From NCBI GenBank assembly GCA_039105265.1, contig JAPFFF010000059.1, positions 62,001-126,000 on the forward strand: a DNA stretch of 64,000 bases, given 5' to 3'. Position numbers and translations under genes: made by a program. Below are positions 20,257-29,300 of the stretch, piece after piece. Origin of the DNA: Tritrichomonas musculus. Its lineage: Eukaryota > Parabasalia > Tritrichomonadida > Tritrichomonadidae. Within the stretch, counting starts at the first letter, position 1. Each line of letters starts with the position of its first letter. The notes below the pieces were generated by a model. It did no database searches. It was given only the letters and a program-made list of their open reading frames with translations, and was not told the DNA's origin.

Positions 20257-22594
20257 AAGACAATTGAGTTATTTATTGATAAAGGAAAAGATGTTACACG
20301 TGACATTAACAAAGCAATTCATTATTTATCGTCAGCAGCAAATCAAAATGATCCTGGTAAATATGTCAAATGTGATATTGACAAAGCAATTCATTATTAT
20401 TCACTTGCAGCAAGTCAAAATCATCCTCAAGCACATTTTTGTCTGGGTTTAATTTATGATGAAGGCAAAGGTATCACGCCAGATATTAACAAGGCAATCC
20501 ATTATTATACACTCGAGGCAAATCAAAATATTCAACTAGTACAATTCAATCTTGGATTAATTCATGATGAAGGCAAACATATTACAAAAGATATAGATAA
20601 AGCAATCTATTATTATACACTCGCTGCAAGTCAGAAATTTCCACAAGCACAATTCAATCTTGGACTTATTTATGATGAAGGCAAATATGTCGCAAGAAAT
20701 ATGGATAAAGCAATCTATTATTATTCACTTGCTGCAAATCAAAATCATTCACAAGCACAATTATGTCTTGGTATTATATATGTTACACGAAATATTAACA
20801 AAGCAATTCATTTTTTCCAACTTGCTTCAAATCAAAATAATCCAAATGCCCAATTTTATCTCGGTTATGCCTATTATAAAGGTCAAAGTGTTGCACACGA
20901 TATCAGTAAAGCAGTTTATTATTTTCAACTTGCTTCAGATCAAAATCATCCTAAAGCACAATTCAATTTAGGAATAATTTACTTTAATAAAGAATATGCA
21001 ATACATGATATCAACAAAGCGAATTATTATTTTTCAAATGCTGCAGATCAAAATATTCCAGAAGCTCAATTTTGTCTCGGAGTTATTTATTATGAAAGTA
21101 AATATTTAGTACATGATTTTAATAATGCAATCCATTTCTTTTTACTCGCTGCAGATCAAAATTTTAATCAAGCACAATTAGTATTAGGTGTAATTTATTA
21201 TGAAAACAAATATGTTGCGAGAGACACTAACAAATCAATTCATTATTTTATTATGAGTTCAAACCAAAATAATTCAGATGCACAATTTAGTTTAGGCGTA
21301 ATTTATTATGAAGGAAAATACGTCACGAAAGGCATTAACAAAGCAATTTATTATTTTATATTAGCAGCGAAACAAAATCATCAAGAGGCGCAATTTAAGC
21401 TGGGAAATATTTATTATAATGGCATAGAAGTTTCAAGAGACATTGGAAAAGCTATTCATTATTACTCCCTTTCTGCAAATCAAAATAACTCATGCGCCAA
21501 ATACAACTTGGCTCTTATATATTATCAGAACAAGTATATCGCAAGGGATATCAAAAAAGCAATTCATTTTTATTCCCTTGCTTCAGATCAAAACATTCCT
21601 GAAGCACATTTTGCCCTCGGATATATTTATTACGAAGGTAGATTTGTTTTACGAGATATAAACAAAGCAATTCATTATTATTCACTTGCTTCAGATCAAA
21701 ATCATCCAGAATCACAATACAACCTAGGCTTTATTTATTATGATGGTCGATATGTTAAACGTGACATTAAAATGGCAATTCATTATTTTGCACTCTCTTC
21801 AAACCAAAATTTTCATCAAGCACAATATGTTCTTGGACTCATTTATTACGAAGATAAAAGTTCGATATTAAATATTAAAAAAGGAATGTATTATATTATG
21901 CTTGCTTCAAAAAATGGTAATAAAAATGCAAACTTTTCTCATGGATTTTTACTTCATGAAGGTAAAAATGTCAAAAAAAATGTTCTTGAAGCAATTCATT
22001 ATTATAAGGAAGCATCATCATTTAACAATCAATTTGCCAAAAATAATCTTGGAATTATTTATAAGCATGGTTATGGTGAAGAAATTAAAAAGAAATTAGG
22101 TAACGCTATTGTCTTTTTTGAAGAAGCAATTCATCAAAAAAATGATTGATTATCAATGTACAACTTGTCACATATTTACATGTATGAAGATTCAATCAAA
22201 GTAGACATAAATAAATTGTTTGAAATGTTGATAAAATCATCTGACCAGTTTCAACATTCATTAGTTTTGTTAAGTTTGATATTAATTAAGCAATTTGGTT
22301 TTGACATTCAAACATTAAAAAATGAAATTGAAAAAAAAACTGAAGGGAAAAATGATTTATCAAAAAAAATAATTCAAAATATTATTAATTTTTAAATTGT
22401 TTGATAGAAATGTTTTTGAAAAAATATATGAAGTATATCGAACCAAAGACTTTATGTATAATGCTTTTGTAAAAATTATTGAATCGAAATATTTGCAAGA
22501 GATAAAAGCTGATGAAATTATTCCAAAATATCCAAATGCAAAAAATATTACGAAAGTTTATTATGAAGGGTTTGGGGATGATATATATCCATAA
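20257..22594 (+). pseudogene. Sel1-like repeat gene, degraded at both ends
   Basis: One open frame from 20257 to 22149 encodes about 17 tandem 36-residue Sel1/TPR-like repeats (consensus DINKAIHYYSLAANQNHPQA plus FNLGLIYYEGK). The first in-frame ATG is only at 20701, after several clear repeats, so the normal start is missing. A TGA at 22147 is followed in the same frame by more Sel1-like sequence (22156-22395), then a frame change into 22397-22594. In trichomonads such arrays often follow a protein-kinase domain; none is seen upstream. Sel1 arrays are alpha-solenoid scaffolds. The long intact middle argues for recent decay. Confidence 0.8.
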
Positions 22595-22651
22595 TAAATA
22601 AGTTCAACTTCTTTTTGAGAATGGTACTTGAAATAACTTTACAGGTGACCT

Positions 22652-22653
<2 letters not shown>

Positions 22654-22698
<45 letters not shown>
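22654..22698. repeat. 45-bp poly(A) tract
   Basis: An uninterrupted run of 45 A residues directly after CAGGTGACCTGC. No retroelement coding sequence adjoins it; it is either a simple repeat or a retrocopy tail. Confidence 0.8.
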
Positions 22699-22700
<2 letters not shown>

Positions 22701-22910
22701 TATTCTTTGTAAGAACTCAGAAAATCTCTCAAATTTTGAGATGCAGGTGAATAATTGAGACCCATAGGTTAAAAATAAATTTTTAAGGAAATACTAAATT
22801 TTATAACTATTTTTGGAATCTTTCAAAAAGATGAAATAAGTATTTACTATATCTATTTTTGTAAATCATGCTAATGCTCTTAAAAACCGTCTTCAAATTT
22901 GTCTAAAACC

Positions 22911-22929
22911 TCCTTTTTTTTTCAAAATG
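22911..22929 (+). promoter_or_regulatory. CCTTTT (M5-like) motif at a start codon
   Basis: CCTTTTTTT...TTCAAA lies immediately before the ATG at 22927. It resembles the CCTTTT (M5) core element described at trichomonad transcription starts. Confidence 0.4.
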
Positions 22930-23197
22930 AGCACAGCTCCTCATGGTTCAAAAGATATTCAGAAAATATTATCTGAATATAAAAAATATACAAATGGCAA
23001 GGTTTATAACTCAAAAAAAAAAACTTAAAAAAAATATTGCAACAGCCTATATCACAGCAAGAAAATATCTAGATTATTATATTGATAGAAGAGTAAGAGG
23101 AGAAAAAAAAAATGATGAAAACAATCAAGAGATGTTTGTGTATTTTTTGAAGATTCAGAAAGTTATGTCTATGATACCAAAATGCCAATTTTATTGA
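22927..23197 (+). pseudogene. Small unknown gene with a homopolymer frameshift
   Basis: An ATG at 22927, in a good promoter-like context, opens a short frame beginning MSTAPHGSKDIQ. It ends early at a long A run (about 23010-23020). After a one-base shift the frame continues to 23197 (IATAYITARKYLDYYIDRR). The two parts make one basic protein of about 88 residues if the A-run length is a mutation or sequencing error. Family not recognised. Confidence 0.4.
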
Positions 23198-23245
23198 AAT
23201 ATATTCTCAAAAAAGATTAATAAAAAAGCAAATATAAATTTGAAT

Positions 23246-24766
23246 CTATTTTATTTCAACACCCATAATTTGAAAAGATTTACCTCTATTTGCCATCACT
23301 GGGTAACAAATATATTCGCCATCAATTGCATTATCCAAAAAATTAATCTTAATCATATCTGTGTAAGGAGTTCTGGTGTAGACAAGTTTGACTGCATATT
23401 CAGTCTCACTCATCCATTTCGAAGAACAGGCAACGTCACTAAACAGAATTGTTGAATGAGAATGAAAATTGTCAGTCTCAAATTTTGTATCATTTTCAAC
23501 CCATTCATCATGTCCAACCCTCAACGATAACAAAATGGCCTCTTTTGGTGAATTATCAGATGGTTCTTTAGAATTTCCTAACGCCCACAAATTGAGTGTA
23601 TCGAACACATCACCAAAAACGACCGACAGTTTTACTACATTAGCTCCATTTTGGCAAATTTTATAAATTTTCCCAGAAAATTTTTGATAATCAATTGAAT
23701 TAAAATTAACGGTTGACGATAGAAATCGTATATTTAATGAATTCAATTTATCATCCAGAATTTTTTGATTTTGTAAAACTTTCTCTTTTTCATTAGAAAT
23801 GCATGATTTTTCATCTAGTTTGTCGACCAAATTATCCCACAAACTTTGTAGTATTACTTGGCCCTTGGTTGTTGTGCCGGCTGTAATTGCAACTACAATG
23901 TCCTCCTTCGGCATCACAACCAAAAACTGACTGCATGCGCCGTCAGCTCTATAACCGCCATTCTGGCACATCCAAAAGAAGTAGCCGTAGCCTTGCATGA
24001 AGTCTGGGGCTGATGATCTTGTGAAATTAGAATCAGATGTTTTGATATGATATTTGGTCATTTCATCGACCAAATCTCCTCTCAAAAGTTGTTTGCCATT
24101 AAATTGACCTTTGTTTTTTAGGAAAAGGCCAAATTTGGCAAGATCGACGGTTTTTAAATTCAGACCACCTCGTCCCATATTATAACCGTTTTTTTCCTCC
24201 CAAAAAATGTTCTCAATTTCAAGCGGTTTGAAAAGTCGAGGTTGGAGGTATTCAAAAACGGTTTTTCCTGTAACTTTTTGTAAAAGAGCTGAGAGGATAT
24301 AAGAACAACGATTATCATAAAGAAATTTCGTGCCTGGTTCATGGTATAAGTAAACATGTAAATTCTCTTCAAGCCAATCTTTTCGATAATAGAAATCAGG
24401 ATCAAGTGAAGCTGGCCTGCCATATGACATCATTAATAAGTGCTTAATTTGAACTTTTTTCATATTTTCGCTAGGTGGTAATGGAAAATATTCTGGAAAA
24501 AAATTGATTATATAATCATCAAAAGTTATAAGATTTTCTTGAACAGCAAAACAAATGGCTGTAGAAACAAAACTTTTTGAAAGGGAAAAAAGTGAATGAG
24601 AATAATTTGGATTGTATGGTTTCCACCAACCTTGAGATATTATTTTATTGTGCCTCAAAATCATAAAAGAATGGCAATCACATTCGTCAAGAATGTTAAC
24701 TATATTAAGAATTGATTCAGGATTAACACCAACATTTGATGGAAGTGTATAATTCAAAGTTGACAT
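23246..24766 (-). CDS. Serine beta-lactamase-like family protein
   Basis: 506 aa from an ATG at 24766. The N-terminal 350 residues match the beta-lactamase/penicillin-binding-protein fold of class C and esterase type: catalytic S61-L-S-K64 in FSLSKSFVS, the second motif Y150-D-N152, then GRGGLNLKTVDLAKFG and a late GACSQFLVVMPKEDIVVAI strand. The third motif (KTG/HxG) is not obvious. The C-terminal 130 residues are beta-rich and typical of the family's extra domain. No signal peptide or membrane helix, so it is probably cytosolic. Eukaryotic members are mainly hydrolases or esterases of unknown substrate; resistance should not be assumed. It is divergent from the GTPase remnant, with 62 bp between the start codons. 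Confidence 0.82.
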   Translation of the reverse strand: MSTLNYTLPSNVGVNPESILNIVNILDECDCHSFMILRHNKIISQGWWKPYNPNYSHSLFSLSKSFVSTAICFAVQENLITFDDYIINFFPEYFPLPPSENMKKVQIKHLLMMSYGRPASLDPDFYYRKDWLEENLHVYLYHEPGTKFLYDNRCSYILSALLQKVTGKTVFEYLQPRLFKPLEIENIFWEEKNGYNMGRGGLNLKTVDLAKFGLFLKNKGQFNGKQLLRGDLVDEMTKYHIKTSDSNFTRSSAPDFMQGYGYFFWMCQNGGYRADGACSQFLVVMPKEDIVVAITAGTTTKGQVILQSLWDNLVDKLDEKSCISNEKEKVLQNQKILDDKLNSLNIRFLSSTVNFNSIDYQKFSGKIYKICQNGANVVKLSVVFGDVFDTLNLWALGNSKEPSDNSPKEAILLSLRVGHDEWVENDTKFETDNFHSHSTILFSDVACSSKWMSETEYAVKLVYTRTPYTDMIKINFLDNAIDGEYICYPVMANRGKSFQIMGVEIK

Positions 24767-24828
24767 AATTTTTAACTAAAAATTTTGATAGACCAAATAT
24801 TTTCTCAATTTTTAATATAGATTATAAA

Positions 24829-25335
24829 ATGACATTGAAGAAAGATGTCAAGATGCCAACTATAATTATTACTGCTATTGGTGATGAGTCTGCTGAAAGA
24901 ACTCTCACCCTTCTTTGCTTTCAAAGGTGATCCATACAATGAAGAATATCAACCAACAATTTTTAAAAATTTCCATGAAATACACGCCTATGAAGGGAAA
25001 CGATATAATATACATCTGTGGGATACTATGGGACAGTACAGCAAACTTCGTCCACTGTCTTACGTAAAAGCAAATGTAATTCTAATTTTATTTGCATTCG
25101 ATGGCCCAGATTCATTGAAGTAAGGGAATTTTGTCCAAAAGCATCAGTTTTTTTGATTGGAACAAGATCAGATCTATGGAATCCAGAAAAAGAAGGCGAA
25201 ATCACTCAGGCTCAAATTGATGAAGTGGCCAATCAAATTCAGGCATATAAAACAATTCTTTGCTCAGCACGTAAAAATGAAAACATATGTGATATCTTTG
25301 AGCTTTCAATTAAAGCTTATCTTGCAAAAAATTAA
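24829..25335 (+). pseudogene. Rho/Rac-family small GTPase pseudogene
   Basis: Three frames together read as a Rho-like GTPase. 24829 onward gives a beta1/P-loop region, but GDESAERT replaces the expected GDGAVGKT, so the nucleotide-binding Lys is gone. 24878-25123 has switch I (EEYQPTIF), G3 as DTMGQY instead of DTAGQE, and LRPLSYVKANV. 25018-25335 supplies the G4-like GTRSDLW, typical of Rho (usually TKxDL), and G5 CSA. Two frame changes (near 24900 and 25120) and the lost P-loop Lys make this non-functional. No C-terminal CAAX box is seen. Confidence 0.78.
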
Positions 25336-25830
25336 AGCCTATCATTTTGACGTGGAATTCTATCTCAGATTCATTCAAATTTGAGATTTTTTGAATAAAG
25401 TAAAGATTTTTCCTGGAGAACAAAAACAAAAATAATGTTTTGAGAACTGTGCAATGAACCTGCAAAACGATTATTATTAAATATTACTGTAAATCATGGT
25501 TATTTCATTTGCATCATGAAAAGAAAAAATGCTCTCAATTAAATACATTTCATCATATTATCAAAATGAGCAAAAGAACTAAGATGAGATCAACTCTAAT
25601 TGAAAATTGCCAGATTAAAACAGGATAGCCCACAAAAAATATTAAAAATAAATACAAATATAGGTATGATAAGGAACAAACATCTATTCCTTGTCTATCT
25701 TTTGAGAAGTGAAATTAGATGTTTGTGATTAGGCTGTTGAAATCATTTAAAAAATGCTACTTCTAGGTTTCCTGTCAAAATTATATTAACAACACCAAAA
25801 ACGAAATCTTATTTCTATAATATTATATAA
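25336..25830. other. Intergenic, nothing recognised
   Basis: AT-rich. No ORF, repeat or RNA gene supported. Confidence 0.35.
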
Positions 25831-27197
25831 ACTGAAATTTCCTCACAACAGTATGCAATTATTTCTGAAAATACTCGCACAAAAATTAACCACACTTTGG
25901 CGGATATCTGCTTTTATGATATTTTAGTTCGTGGTGGTGAAACTATCACTAGTTACTTATCCAACGGAAATAATCGCCTTTTTATTGCAATTCCATCACA
26001 TCCAGACGTTTCAATTGAAGAAATTAAAATTGATAATATATCAGTTTCAGAATTTTCAGGTAAACGAGGCTTTATTATCAATGGAAATGAGAATGTTACA
26101 TTTAAAATGAAGTCATCTAAATCAAAATCGATTCTTCAAGTCAATGCTTGGTTAATTCCATCTACATTTTGTCCGACTTCAGCCATATACACCTATGGGA
26201 GCCGTACAATGAAACTAGAGAAATCCTTATCAAAACCTGATTTCTGCATTTTCCCCAACTCTAGATTCCAAGAATAATAATTTCAATATTGAATACGCCA
26301 TAAAAGAAGCGAGTACCACCACAGATGGCTCCTCTCTCTACAAATTCGATTACAGCACCCCAGAGCAAACGACCACTGGCACCCAAACCACGAAATACAA
26401 GTCAGGAGGACCTTTTTTCATTCAATTTAATTTCAATGACCATTCAAAAAGTGAAAAAACGACCTATCAGCGAAAGACGAAGCCTGCCTCATTCAAAGAC
26501 AAAGGCAACAAGTGCACCATTGATGCCTTCTATCGTTGCACAAAAACCGCTGATCACATCACCTGTGAAGACGATCAAACCGGCGAGAACGTTAAAAAGA
26601 CATGCACGAACCTCCTCCTTGGAAAGACAGAGCTCATTCTCACTGTCACTTTTTGTACGATAGGCGGCCTTGCAATCATAGCAGCTATCGTCCTGTGAAT
26701 CAATTCATTGCAACTCAATCTTCTGCAGCTGCTGCGTGTGCTGCTGTTGCAACAGGTCGAAGAAGAAAGTCGGGCAGAGAGGCAAGAAAAGTGACAAGAA
26801 CGATAGAAAAAGTGACAGTAGTAGCAAGAGTGAGAATTCTGATTCCGAGTCTTCAAACAAGTCCGAGGAAGAGGAAGAAGAAGAAAATGGTGAAAATGAA
26901 AGGTCAAAATTTGACCTTTACAAAGTAATGAAAAAACTTTATGAAAAACAGGAGAAGGCAGCAGCTGACTTGTCAAAGAAGCAGATGGGAGAGGTTGCAA
27001 AGCTCAAGAAGCTGCGAGAGGTGACAAAGCAGGAGAAAGTGATACTCGATACATTCCATAATCAGATTGATGAGAGATACAAGCAAGAAGGAGACCAATG
27101 CCACCAGTTACATGAACAACAACTTCAGGAGTTGAAGTTGTTCGAGGAGATGCCAAATAGCGTTGACTTACAACACAATGATCCAAATGATATTTGA
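25831..27197 (+). pseudogene. Type-I membrane protein gene with two frameshifts
   Basis: Frame 1 (25831-26277, no ATG) encodes a beta-rich presumed ectodomain. Frame 2 (about 26280-26698) continues with a Thr-rich segment (EASTTTDGSSLYKF), four cysteines and a clear membrane helix (LILTVTFCTIGGLAIIAAIV). Frame 0 (about 26700-27197) gives a juxtamembrane cysteine cluster (CCVCCCCNRSKKK, possible palmitoylation), a Ser/Lys/Glu-rich region and a coiled coil. The order ectodomain, helix, basic/acidic tail makes one protein plausible. Codon use is more GC-rich than around it. The breaks are near 26275 and 26697; they could be real decay or assembly errors. Family unknown. Confidence 0.6.
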
Positions 27198-28019
27198 TGT
27201 TTGACCGGTTTTTTTATAAAACATAAAATTAATCGATTTCTTTATATTTTTTGTTTCTAGAAAAACAATGTGTTGAAAAATAAAAAAAAAAAAGAAATCA
27301 TAACTTTGGATCAAATATAATAATATTCATCAAGAGTTGAACAATATCATTCAAAGATAATTATATATGTATTACATCTGTGAGAATTATGATTATGCAT
27401 AAAATAACTTTAATTTAATGTAGTTATTAATACTATTTTTACAAATTCTTGTCATCGAGGAAGAAACTGAAAATGAATCACAAATATTGGATGTACTTAA
27501 TCTAATGGTATGAACAAATGAAGAAAATGTCACATTTTTTTAAAAAAAACGTTGTAAAATGTTGTATTTCCCAAAGATGATATGAAATATAAATCAGAAT
27601 TTCCGTAGTAACTGACCTAATTTAGGAAACAGAAATCACTTCTTCAATTGTTTTTGAAAATAAAAGTATTTTTTTTTCAGAATGTAAAGAAAATCAGAAA
27701 GTTATTCGTGTTTCAGTACATCTTTTCAGCATTATTAGTGTTATTGTGTTTCAAATATAACATTTTCAATCAGTTCTTGTTCATCAAAACTATCTAAAAT
27801 ATATATATATATTTTTTTTTCTTTGTTTAAAAACAAATTCGCCTTATTTAAAGATGCTCATATGCGATAAATAATAAGGGGAATATCTTATATATATTCA
27901 AATAAATATTATCCTCTGAATATATAAAATATGGCCAAATATGCATTTAAAAAAATAAAACGTTTAATGCATTTCAATATTTGAATGATCTAAACGTTTT
28001 TTTATATCAAATAAAAAAT
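27198..28019. other. AT-rich intergenic
   Basis: No gene. Just before the next start is an inverted pair AAACGTTTA / TAAACGTTT (about 27958 and 27990) that could form a hairpin. Confidence 0.35.
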
Positions 28020-29021
28020 ATGAACAATTCAAGATATCGAAATTTTTGCTACCAATTTGATGATCCTCATATTTCAGAGCCGATCAAAGTTGATATTAAT
28101 GAATGTATTACTGTTAACAACTTTAAAAAAAAGGTTGCAACAATTCTAAATATTCAAAATTCAAAATTATCAATTGAGAATCCACCAAAAGAAGATAACT
28201 TAGAAGAAATCACAGAAAAGTATACATTTAAATTAAAATATAAGGATCGCTGCGATAATATTAATTTTTGTTTACCAGATAAAAAATTATATCATATAGA
28301 TGACGCATATAAAATGAATTTCAATCAAGTAATTTCATCACTTCGAGAAAAACATATATTTTATTCCGATGAAATGGCTCGAAAACACCTTCATTTCAAA
28401 TTATATCAAAATAATTTACCGAAAACTGAGTATCCATTCCTAGCAATACCAAAAGGAGCTTCAATTGATATCGAATACGACTGTGAAGCTGTCATTCTTA
28501 ATTATGATTACAACAAATTCATTTTTGCAAAAAATGAGGCAGCCGTCAATGCCTACAACTTGATCAAAAGTGCCTACGAAAAGAGCCAAAATGTAACTAT
28601 CACCTGTAATGATACAAAAGTCGAGTACTCAGACAGACTTCTCAATTCAAATAAATACAAAATATCTGTAAATTTCATTGTCACTTTCAAACTAAAAGAT
28701 AAAAGTGGCCTAACCCAAAAATTGACCTTAGATTATTTATCTACTGTTGCCAATGCTCAGAAACTGCTCAGAGAGAAGTATCCAGATAAAAATGATTGCC
28801 GGCTCGTCTTGAAAGACGACAAAAAGGACGAAATGAAAAGCAGAGATAGGTTGTTGCGCGAAGGCGACAGAAAGAACTTTTTAGAGAAGATCTTCTACTT
28901 TAATTTTAAGGGAAAATTTGAACCACCATCAGCTCCTGCCAGCCCAAATAGGCCCTCAAAACTGTCATCTAGCGCAATAAGCGTAAATGACATTTTTGAG
29001 GAAGAGGAAGAAGAAGCCTAA
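28020..29021 (+). CDS. Unknown protein with ubiquitin-like segments and acidic tail
   Basis: 333 aa from the ATG at 28020 (the frame is open a little further upstream without ATG). Two or three segments have the spacing of ubiquitin-like beta-grasp units, for example IKVDINECITVNNFKKKVAT near the start and LDYLSTVANAQKLLREKYP...CRLVLKDD near 240-280. The end is proline/serine-rich, then EEEEEEA. No membrane helix. I do not recognise the family; the ubiquitin-like reading is an inference from pattern. The stop is TAA, with TAAA 15 bp downstream. Confidence 0.6.
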   Translation: MNNSRYRNFCYQFDDPHISEPIKVDINECITVNNFKKKVATILNIQNSKLSIENPPKEDNLEEITEKYTFKLKYKDRCDNINFCLPDKKLYHIDDAYKMNFNQVISSLREKHIFYSDEMARKHLHFKLYQNNLPKTEYPFLAIPKGASIDIEYDCEAVILNYDYNKFIFAKNEAAVNAYNLIKSAYEKSQNVTITCNDTKVEYSDRLLNSNKYKISVNFIVTFKLKDKSGLTQKLTLDYLSTVANAQKLLREKYPDKNDCRLVLKDDKKDEMKSRDRLLREGDRKNFLEKIFYFNFKGKFEPPSAPASPNRPSKLSSSAISVNDIFEEEEEEA

Positions 29022-29223
29022 TTAGAATTATTCAAACATAAAAGTATTTTTTTCTTTCTTTTTATAAAAAAAAATTTTGAATTCAAAATTGAGAATTTGA
29101 GAGATTCATTCAAAATTCAAATGTTTATGAGTGACTTATTAAATATTTCTTAATCATGATGTTGTAAAAAAGAATTATTTTTGCTTTGATAAATAAAAGG
29201 ATAAACTAAAGTGAAGCAGATAA

Positions 29224-29283
29224 TTTCTCTGAATTGATTACATAATTCATAAGCGGCTTCAACTGATAACGAATATTCTTCTG
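29224..29283 (-). repeat. 60-bp perfect inverted copy of 30826-30885
   Basis: These 60 bases are the exact reverse complement of an internal piece of the neighbouring gene at 29301-31997, with homology stopping abruptly on both sides. The copy sits just before that gene's start and marks the left edge of the viral-like block. Confidence 0.9.
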
Positions 29284-29300
29284 TGCCATATACGTTATGG

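Noticed and set aside
20660-20971. 103-aa ORF in another frame of the Sel1 gene
   Set aside because: Shadow of the Sel1 repeats; repeated composition arises from the true frame.
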